Shown: positions 43,259 to 52,707, counted from the stretch's first letter. The stretch is DNA of 64,000 nucleotides from Arenibacter catalasegens (GCF_002909235.1 NZ_PHQQ01000008.1:1-64000), one strand, 5' to 3'. Notes: generated by a model from the sequence alone, not told the origin. Numbers and translations are program-made.

Positions 43259-43720
43259 TAAATTAAATATATGAATTGTAAATAAGTAAATAGCATCGGC
43301 AAATGCAAATAATATGAGGAATTATAACTAAATCTCTAAACAACTATCTGCTTTTCGGTGGTCGGTATAAAAAAATAGTCGTGCTGACTTCGCACGATAG
43401 AAGAAAAATTTGGAATGCCAATTAAATATTGGCAACCTGTACCTATAAATTTCAGTGGTCTGAATCTTTCTGTTTCCAGAATCCCAAAATTATAATTATG
43501 GTTCATTGTACTCAACAAGTTGCTATTATGCAAACAAAATTTAAAGCTAATTTGACGTGACAAATGAAAACAAAAAAAATGAAAAAACAAGCGTTTTAAA
43601 AAATTTTACGTTTAAGTTAAAAATGAATTTAATCAATTGTAAAAAATTAACTAAAAATTAAACTTAATGTATTGATTTTTAACCTTTTCTTGATTATTTT
43701 TAAATAAAAACTAAGTATCC
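43259..43720. other. AT-rich intergenic region, no gene seen
   Basis: 462 bases between divergent genes. It holds a 6-bp hairpin TCGTGC/GCACGA (43379-43397) and long A/T-rich runs near 43560-43710. The 84-codon minus-strand frame at 43336-43590 has a composition unlike its neighbours and no recognisable feature, so I do not count it. Promoters for speA and for the plus-strand gene at 43721 must lie here, but no perfect TAnnTTTG stands out. Confidence 0.6.
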
Positions 43721-44449
43721 ATGAAGCTTAAGAAATTCAGTGTTTTTGTAGGCCTTGTAGTATTGCTGATCTTTTCTGGTAAAATTGAGGCTCAAATACC
43801 AGCTAGTGTCTATCATTATGAGGAAAAAAGCAGTGAAGGAACCCTTCATCACGAGCTTAAACTGGACGAGGATTATTTTGTCCATACCATTTACAGACAA
43901 TCTCCTGCAGAATTTATAAAGACCTACGGGGGATACTTCACAATCGCCGACAATAACCTTATAATACAATTGGAATTTAATTCCGACTATATAAAGGATA
44001 AAATCACCAATTTAAAAATACCATTTAAATTAAAAAATAAGACGCTGATTCTTGAGAAACCTACACAAATGACCTTTAGCCCAACAACCCATAGCGCCCA
44101 GGTATTGGACGGAAAATGGTTAATTACGGGCAGGGTAACGGACCAAGGAGAAGAAAGAAGGGATACTTCGCGCCCAAGAAAGACCATGAAATATTTATTG
44201 AATGGCCATTTTCAATGGATTGCATTCAATACCGAAACCTTCGAATTTTTTGGATGTGGAGGAGGAACCTATGAAGCATCCAACGGAAAATATATAGAAA
44301 ATATAGTCTACTTTTCTAGGGACAATTCCCGTGTTGGGGCAACCCTATCCTTTAATTATGAAATAAATGGCAACGATTGGTACCATACCGGTAAAAGTAG
44401 TAAGGGAGATCCTTTAAATGAAATATGGACGAGAAGGGTGCATAATTAA
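43721..44449 (+). CDS. Secreted protein of unknown function
   Basis: A 242-residue protein with a signal peptide (cleavage near KIEAQIP, about residue 25). The mature part is beta-rich, with FVHTIYRQSPAEFIKTYGGYF, WLITGRVTDQG, FEFFGCGGGTYEASNGKYIE and a closing NEIWTRRV, like a lipocalin- or META-type fold. Flavobacterial relatives are known to me only as secreted hypothetical proteins. It is a single gene with a strong terminator. Confidence 0.68.
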   Translation: MKLKKFSVFVGLVVLLIFSGKIEAQIPASVYHYEEKSSEGTLHHELKLDEDYFVHTIYRQSPAEFIKTYGGYFTIADNNLIIQLEFNSDYIKDKITNLKIPFKLKNKTLILEKPTQMTFSPTTHSAQVLDGKWLITGRVTDQGEERRDTSRPRKTMKYLLNGHFQWIAFNTETFEFFGCGGGTYEASNGKYIENIVYFSRDNSRVGATLSFNYEINGNDWYHTGKSSKGDPLNEIWTRRVHN

Positions 44450-44472
44450 CCTTCCAAGAACAGAGATATATA

Positions 44473-44519
44473 AGTAAATAGCCAAAAGACCTTATAAATA
44501 AGACTTTTGGCTATTTACT
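44473..44519. terminator. Long bidirectional terminator hairpin
   Basis: AGTAAATAGCCAAAAG and CTTTTGGCTATTTACT make a perfect 16-bp stem with a 15-base loop, followed by ATTTTTTATTT. It separates two convergent genes. Confidence 0.88.
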
Positions 44520-44541
44520 ATTTTTTATTTATTTAAAGCAG

Positions 44542-45051
44542 TTATGCCACTTTAGCACTTTTAAAGGATGTTGCCACTGTCCCATTGATGGCGGCATTCC
44601 ATTTTTCGGCTCTTCTAAGTTCATAGTCCTCCATATAAATACTGTCTAAATCGTAAAAATTAAGGATCTTATGGGCCTTTTGTTCGTCTAAAAAGCTAAT
44701 TTCCAAATCCAATTTCTCTAAAACAGTCTCCTTTTTATTTTTGGACTTTACCACATGGGTCTTCTTAACAATCTTCGCGTTCAGCACATCATTAAGATCT
44801 ATATTATCCAGTGCCACTACTCCATCGAATACCTTGGAAAAGACAAGCATTTTATTATTTGCATCCAGACCAATAAACGAATTGCCCCAGCTTTCCTTCA
44901 AATTAAATTTTAGTTTGGATTCAGTCACTAAATTTTTCACTTCTTTGGACATTATTTTTAAATCTCCTTTTCCTGATTTATTAAGTATCACAAAAGGTAA
45001 AACGGTACACAGTACCAATAAACCGGATACTATCCACATTGATAAATTCAT
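44542..45051 (-). CDS. Membrane-anchored protein of unknown function
   Basis: A 169-residue protein with one N-terminal membrane helix (residues about 5-24) and a soluble part that looks like a PH-type beta domain (GNSFIGLDANNKMLVFSKVF, VALDNIDLNDVLNAKIVKK, then a C-terminal helix with YELRRAEKWNAAI). I do not recognise it. It is a single gene, with 121 bp of AT-rich sequence before the next one upstream. Confidence 0.6.
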   Translation of the reverse strand: MNLSMWIVSGLLVLCTVLPFVILNKSGKGDLKIMSKEVKNLVTESKLKFNLKESWGNSFIGLDANNKMLVFSKVFDGVVALDNIDLNDVLNAKIVKKTHVVKSKNKKETVLEKLDLEISFLDEQKAHKILNFYDLDSIYMEDYELRRAEKWNAAINGTVATSFKSAKVA

Positions 45052-45172
45052 TTTATTTATATTTTAATTATTCTATTTATTAATTACTTTCCGCTTACCA
45101 AAGACAATGTTGGGAACGGAAAAACTTCCAAAATTGGTTATTTTGGAATCATATGTTAACTAATAGAATAAT

Positions 45173-45547
45173 TTACAAAAAGGTATGAAAGGGATAAATC
45201 ATGGTAAGTCCATCCAAACTTGGAGTAATATGGACACCCCCATTTAGGAATAAATGCACTTTTCCGCTTACCTCAACTAGGCAACTTGTACTGCTGGAAT
45301 AAGATGAATTAAAATTGGGCCTTAGTTCATTTACGGAAGGTATTTGGTAATTACCTTCCTCCATGACCATGTCATGGGAAGAAGACTGTCCATCATAATT
45401 CAAATGATGGTCCACCTGAATTTCCCCAACCAACTCCACCTTAGCTTCTAAGCTATGATCGGGACTAGCCAAAGAGATTTGGCCTATACTTAAGAAAAGT
45501 ATAAGAACAAGTACCTTAAAAAAAAGCAAGTAACTTGTTTTTTTCAT
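45173..45547 (-). CDS. Small secreted protein, unknown
   Basis: A 124-residue protein with a clear signal peptide (hydrophobic residues 7-27, SLAS). The mature part contains a His/Asp-rich patch (VDHHLNYDGQSSSHD) and a single Cys. I do not recognise it. It lies 56 bp downstream of moaC on the same strand, close enough for cotranscription. The His/Asp patch could bind metal, but nothing more supports this. Confidence 0.5.
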   Translation of the reverse strand: MKKTSYLLFFKVLVLILFLSIGQISLASPDHSLEAKVELVGEIQVDHHLNYDGQSSSHDMVMEEGNYQIPSVNELRPNFNSSYSSSTSCLVEVSGKVHLFLNGGVHITPSLDGLTMIYPFHTFL

Positions 45548-45603
45548 ACCACAAAGATATAAACAGATTCTCTTAATAAGCTGTTAAATTTTATATAAAG
45601 GGA

Positions 45604-46035
45604 CTATTGCGGGTTTCCTATATCGGACTTCCCTCCTGTTTTACTCAATAATTTAATATTTCGTATTTCAATGCCTTTGTCAATAGGCTTTAGCATATCG
45701 TACATATTAAGGGCTACTATACTGGCACCATGCATAGCCTCTACCTCTACACCAGTTTTGTAAATGGTCTTTACCGTAACTAAAACAGTAATCTGCAGGC
45801 CATCAATAGCATAAGAAATATCGGTGTATTCTATAGGCAAGGGATGGCAGTCCGGCAAAAGGTCTGCAGTCTTTTTTACCCCCAATAAACCAGCAGCTTT
45901 ACTCATGGCAAACACATCCCCCTTGGGCACGGTTTTATTTTTTATCGCCGTAATGGTATCTTCCGAACTGACTTGTACAATAGCCTGGGCGATCGCTGTT
46001 CGTAAAGTGGATTTTTTATGGGTAATATCTACCAT
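45604..46035 (-). CDS. moaC: Cyclic pyranopterin monophosphate synthase accessory protein
   Basis: A 143-residue protein, slightly shorter than the usual 160. It forms cyclic pyranopterin monophosphate in the first steps of molybdenum cofactor synthesis. Diagnostic segments are GDVFAMSKAAGLLGVKKTADLLPDCHPLP (with the conserved catalytic Lys and His region) and VEAMHGASIVALNMYDMLKPIDKG. It starts 2 bp after moaE. The rest of the pathway (moaA, moaB, moeA, moaD) is not in this window. Confidence 0.93.
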   Translation of the reverse strand: MVDITHKKSTLRTAIAQAIVQVSSEDTITAIKNKTVPKGDVFAMSKAAGLLGVKKTADLLPDCHPLPIEYTDISYAIDGLQITVLVTVKTIYKTGVEVEAMHGASIVALNMYDMLKPIDKGIEIRNIKLLSKTGGKSDIGNPQ

Positions 46036-46037
46036 CT

Positions 46038-46481
46038 CTATTTATTTACTTTCCATTGATAGGAATCGTCTTTAAAAAGCTCCTTCCCAAAAATAGGAAC
46101 CTGATTCTTAATTTCCTCTACAACGTGCTGCAGGGCATCAAAAACTTCTTTTCTATGTGCCGATGACACAAAAACAAACAAACATATTTCCCCAACTTTC
46201 ACCCTTCCCAAACTGTGATAAATGTGCATGCAGCTTAAGTTAAACCTGGTAAAAGTAGCCTCCCTAATTTCGTGGAATTTCTGATTGGCCATTTCCTCAT
46301 AAGCAGAATATTCTATGGCAGTTACTTCCTGCCCCTCAATAATATCTGCCCTGACCTGACCTAAAAAGATATCATGGGCACCAATGGTGGTTTTGGACTG
46401 ATGCTTTGCAATGGAATTGGCTATAAACTCTGGGCTTATTGCTCCTGGTACAAATACATTTTTGATTTTGTTCTTTTCCAT
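46038..46481 (-). CDS. moaE: Molybdopterin synthase catalytic subunit
   Basis: A 147-residue protein that, with MoaD, adds the dithiolene sulphurs to precursor Z. Recognised by ITAIEYSAYEEMANQKFHEI, the IYHSLGRVKVGEICLFVFVSS strand pair, HRKEVFDALQHVVEEIKNQV, and the active-site lysines in VPIFGKELF. It is the first gene of the moaE-moaC unit. No moaD-like gene is adjacent. Confidence 0.93.
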   Translation of the reverse strand: MEKNKIKNVFVPGAISPEFIANSIAKHQSKTTIGAHDIFLGQVRADIIEGQEVTAIEYSAYEEMANQKFHEIREATFTRFNLSCMHIYHSLGRVKVGEICLFVFVSSAHRKEVFDALQHVVEEIKNQVPIFGKELFKDDSYQWKVNK

Positions 46482-47088
46482 AAGCAGTAAATTTAAGACA
46501 TTCTATACCCTTAGCAGGAATCAATGGACAACTTTGTTCAGCTCCAAAGTACATTGAATAAATCACAAGCTAAGACTAATTTTGAGGTTCATAGCTTGCA
46601 CTACTAGCTTGGATACGAGGTGAAAATCTTTCGATTCCAACAATGACAAACTCAATTCAAAAGCCAACGCTTTTTGTGCTGCGCACATTTAGCTCATCTA
46701 CTTCGTGACCTCATCAAGAATCGAACCTAATTCTCTGGGCACCCTATTTATAAGGGTTTCGCATTTTTTTCAGTTTCAAATGTTACCGATTTGTGAACTT
46801 TTTTTAGGATTTTTCTTCCGTCATGACAAATGTAATCAAATGGATATAAAGGGTAATATATGAAATGGAAATAATAGTTAAATACCAATGCCTTTCAATT
46901 AAAGTATGATGTGTTTGGGCAAACTGGACATTGTCCCCCAATTCTTACAATGACCAACCTTGAGCCGGATCCTGTTTCAATTTTATAGTGTTCAGGCAAA
47001 TAAGCAATCAGTAAAATCGAAATAGGGCGATATATGCTAGGACCCTTAATTACATAGAAACATTTAAACAACATATCTACAGGACATT
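46482..47088. other. Gene-free stretch with integration-site remnant
   Basis: 607 bases without a believable gene. It contains a copy of the tRNA-Arg 3' end (46655-46730) and then a small inverted repeat CCCTATTTATAAGGG (46743-46757). The remaining sequence is AT-rich with no frame worth reporting. It is probably the worn-down remains of an integrated element. Confidence 0.55.
46655..46730 (-). repeat. Duplicated tRNA-Arg 3' end with flank (candidate att remnant)
   Basis: The stretch matches 47555-47620 (tRNA 3' half plus downstream hairpin) with some substitutions and one 8-base insertion. Shared blocks include GTGCTGCGCAC, TTCGTGACCTCA and CAAGAATCGAAC. The T-arm and acceptor 3' strand are recognisable, while the 5' half of the tRNA is missing. 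Confidence 0.65.
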
Positions 47089-47268
47089 TTAATTCTTATC
47101 CTTCTTTTTCTTCTTCCTCCAAAGAATATAAAAGATGATCATTAGTACAGGCAGAATGATGTATACAATGACATCAAATGCGCTTGTAAGATCAATAGGA
47201 TCATTGTCATCTGGGTTTCGTGTGCCTATAGGCAATTGTAGTAGTAAAGGATATAGTATGTTTAGCAT
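47089..47268 (-). CDS. Small single-span membrane protein
   Basis: 59 residues from the ATG at 47268 (MLNILYPLLLQLPIGTRNPD); an earlier in-frame ATG at 47298 is less likely. A membrane helix (about residues 30-49, VIVYIILPVLMIIFYILW) is followed by a Lys-rich cytoplasmic end. I recall very similar short proteins in other Flavobacteriaceae, sometimes mislabelled adenylosuccinate synthetase. The acidic DDNDPIDL stretch before the helix is shared with them. The function is unknown. Confidence 0.65.
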   Translation of the reverse strand: MLNILYPLLLQLPIGTRNPDDNDPIDLTSAFDVIVYIILPVLMIIFYILWRKKKKKDKN

Positions 47269-47511
47269 TATTATTGTTTTTGAATGGCTGATAAGCAATT
47301 TACGAAATTAAGTAGACTGTCCATTTCAGTTTCATCGCTTTTTCCCATCTATGGTTATCCTAGCGTAGAAAGGCGCCAGATTGTTCTTGGTTCTTTTAGC
47401 ATATATCCAGAATAGGATAGAGAATGTTGTGGTATATCAAAAAATCCCTAAAACACTGATAAGACAGCTTAATTTACAATAAATTAGGCTCCTTTACATG
47501 TTAAAAAGTGC

Positions 47512-47525
47512 CCTCACCAAGAATC
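47512..47525 (-). repeat. Third short copy of the tRNA 3'-end segment
   Basis: CCTCACCAAGAATC is repeated exactly 88 bp further on inside the tRNA gene (47600-47613). With the longer copy at 46655-46730 this makes three copies of the 3' end. The rest of 47269-47595 shows no gene. Confidence 0.5.
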
Positions 47526-47595
47526 ACTTCGGCTCCGCTCAGCACGGGCTTCGATTTAAAAGCTGATGCTTTTGGTGCTGCGCACCTTTGGTTCG

Positions 47596-47667
47596 TGACC
47601 TCACCAAGAATCGAACTTGGATCTAAAGTTTAGGAAACTTCTATTCTATCCGTTGAACTATGAGGCC
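47596..47667 (-). tRNA. tRNA-Arg (anticodon CCT)
   Basis: The 72-base minus-strand sequence folds as a full cloverleaf. The acceptor GGCCTCA pairs with TGAGGTC (one G-U), the D stem is GTTC/GAAT, the anticodon stem GAAGT/ACTTT has loop TTCCTAA (anticodon CCT), and the T arm is CCAAG-TTCGATT-CTTGG. The discriminator is A. CCA is not encoded, as is common in Bacteroidota. It reads AGG codons. The 3' end is duplicated nearby (46655-46730 and 47512-47525), pointing to use as an integration site. Confidence 0.93.
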
Positions 47668-47915
47668 ATTTGCAGTTCCTTAATTTGAATCCGCGGCTGC
47701 AAAAGTAAAATTTATTTGATAAAAAAACTCGATACTGTAAGTATTGTTTTTTAATAATTCGCCAAACGCGCCACATTTCCAGCCAAATTAAATAGGAAGG
47801 CGTGGACAACACCGTTTTATTGCAACAAAAACAATGTCTTGACAGTAAACCTCCTTAATCGTTAAAAAAATAATATTATTTATGCATAATGAATTTATTT
47901 TTTTAAATTGCTTGC

Positions 47916-47927
47916 TTAAACGTTTAA
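47916..47927. promoter_or_regulatory. Candidate LacI-family operator
   Basis: TTAAACGTTTAA is a perfect 12-bp palindrome with the central CG typical of LacI/GalR operators. It ends 18 bp before the start codon of the FGGY kinase gene, a place suited to repression. A LacI-type regulator gene lies at the far end of the locus (63514). A related half-conserved site is found at 61750, before the symporter gene. Confidence 0.5.
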
Positions 47928-47945
47928 ATTCCTTTTAATAAGATT

Positions 47946-49631
47946 ATGAAGAATCGGAAATATACCATTGGAATTGACTTTGGAACAGATTCAGTAAGGA
48001 CCATAGTAACAGATTCCAGTAATGGCCATATTGTTGGCAATGCCATTGCCAAATATGAAAGATGGGCAAAGGGGATGTACTGTAACCCTACCGCCAATCA
48101 ATTTAGACAACATCCTTTGGATTATATTGAAAGCTTAAAACAAGCTGTCAAAGAAGTAATCGCTACACTTTCATCAGAAATCGTAAATGGAATAGCTGCA
48201 ATTTCAGTAGCCACTACTGGCTCTACTCCTGTTGCGGTCAATAAAAATGGAGTCCCCCTGGCACTGCTTCCTGGTTTCGAGGAAAATCCACATGGAATGT
48301 TTATCCTATGGAAAGATCATACTGCTATCGGAGAGGCTAAGGAAATAAATGAATTGGCACATAATGGAAGTAGCATTGACTATACCAAATACAGCGGTGG
48401 TGAATATTCCTCGGAATGGTTCTGGGCCAAAATCCTGCATACCCTTCGCGTAGATAATAAGGTGCGTGAAGCAGCTCATTCCTGGGTGGAGCATTGTGAC
48501 TGGATTCCAGCCTTGCTTACCGGAAATACTGATCTTACTAGCCTAAAAAGGAGTAGATGCGCAGCTGGACATAAGGCCATGTGGCATCCTGATTGGAAGG
48601 GTCTACCGGCAGACGACTTTTGGACACAATTAGACCCCTTATTGTCTGGTTTAAGAGACAGGCTTTATACAGACACCTATACTTCCGACCATATTGCTGG
48701 AAACATTTCAGAGGAATGGTCGCAACTACTGGGCCTACCTAAGGATGTGGTGATTGGCGTAGGCTCCTTTGATGCCCACATTGGTGCCATTGGAGGTGCC
48801 ATTAAGCCTTATCATATGGTGAAAGTGATTGGCACCTCTACCTGTGACATGATCGTTGCCCCCAAGACTGAAATAGGCAACAAGGCAATTCACGGAATAT
48901 GTGGGCAGGTCGATGGTTCGATCCTTCCAAACATGATCGGCCTTGAAGCCGGTCAATCTGCTTTTGGCGATCTATATGCATGGTTTAGGGATATTCTGAT
49001 GTGGCCCGCAAACAAAATTATTAGAGACAGTAAGTTATTGGACGAAGCTACCAAAGGGGCCTTATTGGAGGAAATGACTGAGGGGATTCTTTCTGAACTA
49101 TCCCATGCTGCAAGTAAAATAACGATCGAGGAGTCGGGAATAATTGCCTTGGACTGGATGAACGGCAGAAGAACGCCCAATTCCAACCAAAATCTCAAAG
49201 GAGCTCTTCAAGGCCTTACATTGGGTACGACCGCTCCTAATATTTTTAGGGCATTGGTAGAAGCCACAGCTTTTGGCTCCAAAAAAATAATTGACCAATT
49301 CCAAGAAGAAGGTGTTCGCATAGATGGTGTTATTGCCATTGGTGGGGTTGCCCAAAAATCGGAATTCGTGATGCAAATTTTAGCGGATGTCTTAAATTTT
49401 CCGATCAGGATCATTAAATCAGAACAAACATGTGCCCTAGGTGCCGCAATGGCAGCTGCAGTAGTAGCTGGCCTCTACGATTCTATTATGGACGCGCAAG
49501 ATGCTATGGGCAGCGGATTTCAAAAAGAATACTACCCCGTACCCGAAAATGTAGAAAAATATAAAACCCTATATACCCAATACTCAACCTTGGCAGACTT
49601 TGTAGAAGCCCAACAATTACAGAAAGATTAA
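47946..49631 (+). CDS. FGGY-family carbohydrate kinase, ribulokinase-like
   Basis: A 561-residue kinase of the AraB (L-ribulokinase) type by length and pattern: YTIGIDFGTDSVRTIV (phosphate 1 motif), SVATTGSTPVAV, LWKDHTAIGEAKEIN, VGSFDAHIGAIGG, VIGTSTCDMIV and GGVAQKSEFVMQI. It phosphorylates a ketose. Since AraB-like enzymes accept several 2-ketopentoses and the next gene encodes an L-fucose/D-arabinose-type isomerase, the substrate could be L-fuculose or ribulose; no matching aldolase or epimerase is present. It is the first gene of a long plus-strand cluster and is preceded by a LacI-type palindrome. Confidence 0.88.
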   Translation: MKNRKYTIGIDFGTDSVRTIVTDSSNGHIVGNAIAKYERWAKGMYCNPTANQFRQHPLDYIESLKQAVKEVIATLSSEIVNGIAAISVATTGSTPVAVNKNGVPLALLPGFEENPHGMFILWKDHTAIGEAKEINELAHNGSSIDYTKYSGGEYSSEWFWAKILHTLRVDNKVREAAHSWVEHCDWIPALLTGNTDLTSLKRSRCAAGHKAMWHPDWKGLPADDFWTQLDPLLSGLRDRLYTDTYTSDHIAGNISEEWSQLLGLPKDVVIGVGSFDAHIGAIGGAIKPYHMVKVIGTSTCDMIVAPKTEIGNKAIHGICGQVDGSILPNMIGLEAGQSAFGDLYAWFRDILMWPANKIIRDSKLLDEATKGALLEEMTEGILSELSHAASKITIEESGIIALDWMNGRRTPNSNQNLKGALQGLTLGTTAPNIFRALVEATAFGSKKIIDQFQEEGVRIDGVIAIGGVAQKSEFVMQILADVLNFPIRIIKSEQTCALGAAMAAAVVAGLYDSIMDAQDAMGSGFQKEYYPVPENVEKYKTLYTQYSTLADFVEAQQLQKD

Positions 49632-49694
49632 GGTCTCCATTTGACCAACAATTGCAGTAAAATAGAAAACAATAATCGACATAAAAATTAAGTA

Positions 49695-51476
49695 ATGCAG
49701 AACAAACACAACCATTTAGGAGCGACCCCAAAAATTGGAATAAGACCAGTAATCGATGCCCGTTTGGGCGGTATAAGGGAGTCATTGGAGCAAACCACCA
49801 TGGCCATGGCACAACGAGTAGCCGATTTTCTTTCCGCCAACCTTAAGAACTATAACGGAACAAATGTAGAATGCGTCATTGCGGACACCACCATTGGCCG
49901 GGTACCTGAAGCTCAAAAATGTGAGGAAAAATTTCTTAGGGAGGGGGTAGGGCTTTCTATAACAGTCACTTCATGTTGGTGTTATGGAACGGAAACCATA
50001 GATATGAATCCAACTCGCCCAAAAGCCATATGGGGATTTAACGGAACGGAAAGACCAGGGGCAGTTTACTTAGCGGCCGCCTTGGCCGGACATGCTCAAA
50101 AAGGGGTTCCTGCCTTTAGTATTTACGGCAAGGAAGTACAGGATAGCGATGACGAGAACATCCCAGAGGATGTTCAAAAACTGTTATTGCAATTTACCAA
50201 GGCCGGACTTGCCGTTGCCACGATGAACGGTAAATCGTACCTATCCATAGGTTCTGTTTCCATGGGGATAGCTGGTTCCATTGTCAATGAAAGTTTTTTT
50301 CAGGATTATCTTGGGATGCGGAACGAATATGTGGACATGAGCGAAGTAAACCGTAGGATGCAATACAATATATTTGATCCGGAAGAATTTGAAAAAGCAT
50401 TAAAATGGACCAAAGAGCATTGCAAGGAAGGTAAAAACTACAACGCCAAAGACCTACAGAAATCCAGGGAACGTATGGATGAAGAGTGGGAGACCGTTGT
50501 TAAAATGACATTGATTTCACGAGATTTAATGATTGGTAATCCTAAACTGGCAGCATTGGGCTTTGGAGAGGAAGCCTTGGGCCACGGTGCCATTGCAGCA
50601 GGATTCCAAGGTCAAAGACAATGGAACGATTACATGCCCAATGGCGATTTTATGGAAGCGATCCTCAACTCTTCTTTCGATTGGAGCGGAATTCGTCCTC
50701 CTTACATGATGGCCACCGAAAATGACAGCCTTAACGGCATCTCCATGCTATTTGGCTACCTATTGACGAACCGGGCGCAAATGTTTTCTGATGTAAGAAC
50801 CTTCTGGAGTCCGGCTTCCATAGAAAGGGTAACCGGTCATAAACTCCAGGGCAAAGCGGCCAATGGAATAATCCATTTGATCAATTCGGGTTCTTCAACC
50901 CTGGATGGTACTGGACAACAGGAAATAAATGGGAAACCAGCCATGAAACCTTTCTGGGAAATTTCGGAATCGGAAGCTGCAAAATGCTTGGAAGCCACAG
51001 ACTGGCCACCAGCTATGTATGAATATTTTGGAGGAGGAGGGTACTCCTCCCATTTTGTCACCAAAGGTGAAATGCCCGTAACCATGTGTAGGATCAATGT
51101 AATAAAAGGATTGGGACCCGTAATGCAAATTGTTGAGGGTTGGACGGTAGCGCTACCTGAAGAAGTACATAAAACTTTGGATGAGAGGACTAATCCTACC
51201 TGGCCCACAACTTGGTTCGCCCCAAGACTAAACAATGACCAAGCATTTAAGGATGTCTATAGTGTAATGAACAATTGGGGAGCCAACCATGGGGCTTTCA
51301 GCTATGGTCATTTTGGAGACGAAATAATAACACTTTGTTCCATGCTTAGGATTCCGGTCAATATGCACAATGTTGAACCTGAAAGAATATTTAGACCCAA
51401 GGATTGGGCTTCTTTTGGAATGGACCAAGAAGCCGCTGATTACAGGGCATGTGAGAATTACGGACCCCTCTACTAA
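49695..51476 (+). CDS. fucI: L-fucose isomerase family protein
   Basis: A 593-residue protein, almost the length of E. coli FucI (591). It converts L-fucose to L-fuculose; members also act on D-arabinose. Family segments include [57 protein letters not shown] and [14 protein letters not shown]. Metal-ligand regions are seen in [15 protein letters not shown] and [15 protein letters not shown]. It lies 63 bp after the kinase gene and is certainly part of the same pathway. The true in vivo sugar is open. Confidence 0.92.
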   Translation: MQNKHNHLGATPKIGIRPVIDARLGGIRESLEQTTMAMAQRVADFLSANLKNYNGTNVECVIADTTIGRVPEAQKCEEKFLREGVGLSITVTSCWCYGTETIDMNPTRPKAIWGFNGTERPGAVYLAAALAGHAQKGVPAFSIYGKEVQDSDDENIPEDVQKLLLQFTKAGLAVATMNGKSYLSIGSVSMGIAGSIVNESFFQDYLGMRNEYVDMSEVNRRMQYNIFDPEEFEKALKWTKEHCKEGKNYNAKDLQKSRERMDEEWETVVKMTLISRDLMIGNPKLAALGFGEEALGHGAIAAGFQGQRQWNDYMPNGDFMEAILNSSFDWSGIRPPYMMATENDSLNGISMLFGYLLTNRAQMFSDVRTFWSPASIERVTGHKLQGKAANGIIHLINSGSSTLDGTGQQEINGKPAMKPFWEISESEAAKCLEATDWPPAMYEYFGGGGYSSHFVTKGEMPVTMCRINVIKGLGPVMQIVEGWTVALPEEVHKTLDERTNPTWPTTWFAPRLNNDQAFKDVYSVMNNWGANHGAFSYGHFGDEIITLCSMLRIPVNMHNVEPERIFRPKDWASFGMDQEAADYRACENYGPLY

Positions 51477-51525
51477 GAAAATTAGGAGGTAATAAGTCCG
51501 GTAGGAAAATCTTTAGATTAAAAAC

Positions 51526-52707
51526 ATGATGAAAATTAAATATACCTTGGTCATAACACTTATGTCCATATTCTGCACAGCAAATTTCTATGGTCAGGTT
51601 GACCAGGAAAATGTTAAGCATGTAAAAGTATACTATGAACCGGGCATGTTCGGCGGCTGGCCGGCAAATCATGGTGTATGGAATTGGGGCAATGAAATTT
51701 TGGTAGGATTTTCCAAGGGACACTATAAGGATTTGGGACCAGACCGACATAATTTCGACAAAGAAAATCCAGAGCTTCATGTGCTGGCCCGAAGTCTTGA
51801 TGGCGGGGAGAATTGGACTGTAGAAGACCCTGGGGCATTAGACGGAGATCTCGTAGTTCCTGATAATGGGAGTTATCATGGGCAAATGAGAAAGGACGTA
51901 AAAGCTCCTGAACCAGTTTCTGTGAAACCCATAAACTTTAATGACCCCAATCTGGCATTTACGGTACGCATGACGGACCACCACGGTGCCGAATCCCGCA
52001 TTTGGTATTCCTACGACAGGGGACGTGATTGGGAAGGCCCATATAACTTGCCCAATTTTAATACGCCTGGAATTGGAGCACGAACCGACTATATTATTGA
52101 TGGTAAAAATGAGTGCATGCTATTTCTTACCGCGGCCAAAGCCAACGGGAAAGAGGGTCGCGTTTTGTGTGTAAAAACAACTGATGGTGGTAAAAATTGG
52201 GACTTCGTTTCATGGATCGGACCTGAACCCGCTGGATTTTCCATCATGCCTGCCTCCGTAAGATTATCCAACAAAGAAATTTTGGTAACCACTCGCAGAA
52301 GAGAGGAATCAGGACAATTTATCGATGCCTACCTTTCCCAGGATAATGGATTAACTTGGAGCGCCTTGGCCAACCCAGTAGAAAATTGCGGACAGGGAAA
52401 TCCTCCCGCCATGGTAAAAATGAAAGATGGAAGAATATGTTTGATCTATGGTTACAGGGCATTGGAAGTAGATATCAAAAACAACCGGGACAAGAGTGAA
52501 ATTAGGGCAAAAATTAGCAATGACAATGGAAGAACCTGGAGCAAAGATTATGTGCTCCGTGATGACGGTTCTGGAAAAGATCTTGGCTATCCCAGGGTAG
52601 TGCAACGAGCAGACGGTAAAATTGTAGCCCTCTATTATTATATGGACATGGAAACAGGTCCGGAAAGATATATCGCCGCTACCATTTGGAACCCTCCAGC
52701 TTATTAA
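51526..52707 (+). CDS. Sialidase-fold (BNR/Asp-box) secreted protein A
   Basis: A 393-residue protein with a signal peptide (cleavage near FYGQVDQ, about residue 25). Five Asp-box motifs (S-x-D-x-G-x-x-W) are visible: SLDGGENW, SYDRGRDW, TTDGGKNW, SQDNGLTW and SNDNGRTW, marking a six-bladed beta-propeller. The Arg triad of true GH33 sialidases cannot be assigned with confidence, and the RIP motif is absent. It could be a hydrolase acting on a uronate, sialate or deoxysugar linkage. It follows fucI by 49 bp. Confidence 0.78.
   Translation: MMKIKYTLVITLMSIFCTANFYGQVDQENVKHVKVYYEPGMFGGWPANHGVWNWGNEILVGFSKGHYKDLGPDRHNFDKENPELHVLARSLDGGENWTVEDPGALDGDLVVPDNGSYHGQMRKDVKAPEPVSVKPINFNDPNLAFTVRMTDHHGAESRIWYSYDRGRDWEGPYNLPNFNTPGIGARTDYIIDGKNECMLFLTAAKANGKEGRVLCVKTTDGGKNWDFVSWIGPEPAGFSIMPASVRLSNKEILVTTRRREESGQFIDAYLSQDNGLTWSALANPVENCGQGNPPAMVKMKDGRICLIYGYRALEVDIKNNRDKSEIRAKISNDNGRTWSKDYVLRDDGSGKDLGYPRVVQRADGKIVALYYYMDMETGPERYIAATIWNPPAY

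Noticed and set aside
43336-43590. 84-codon minus-strand frame in an intergenic region
   Set aside because: Composition and codon use look random, with no recognisable domain, and it overlaps the promoter region of neighbouring genes.
43608-43616. Another LacI-type half-site (ACGTTTAAG)
   Set aside because: Only half of the palindrome is present, in very AT-rich DNA next to an unrelated gene. It is counted as a chance match.
46655-46730. Second tRNA gene
   Set aside because: Only the T arm and the 3' acceptor strand are recognisable; the 5' half and anticodon arm are missing, so it is a remnant.
47630-47812. 60-codon minus-strand frame
   Set aside because: It overlaps the tRNA-Arg gene, which folds completely, and has no support as a protein.
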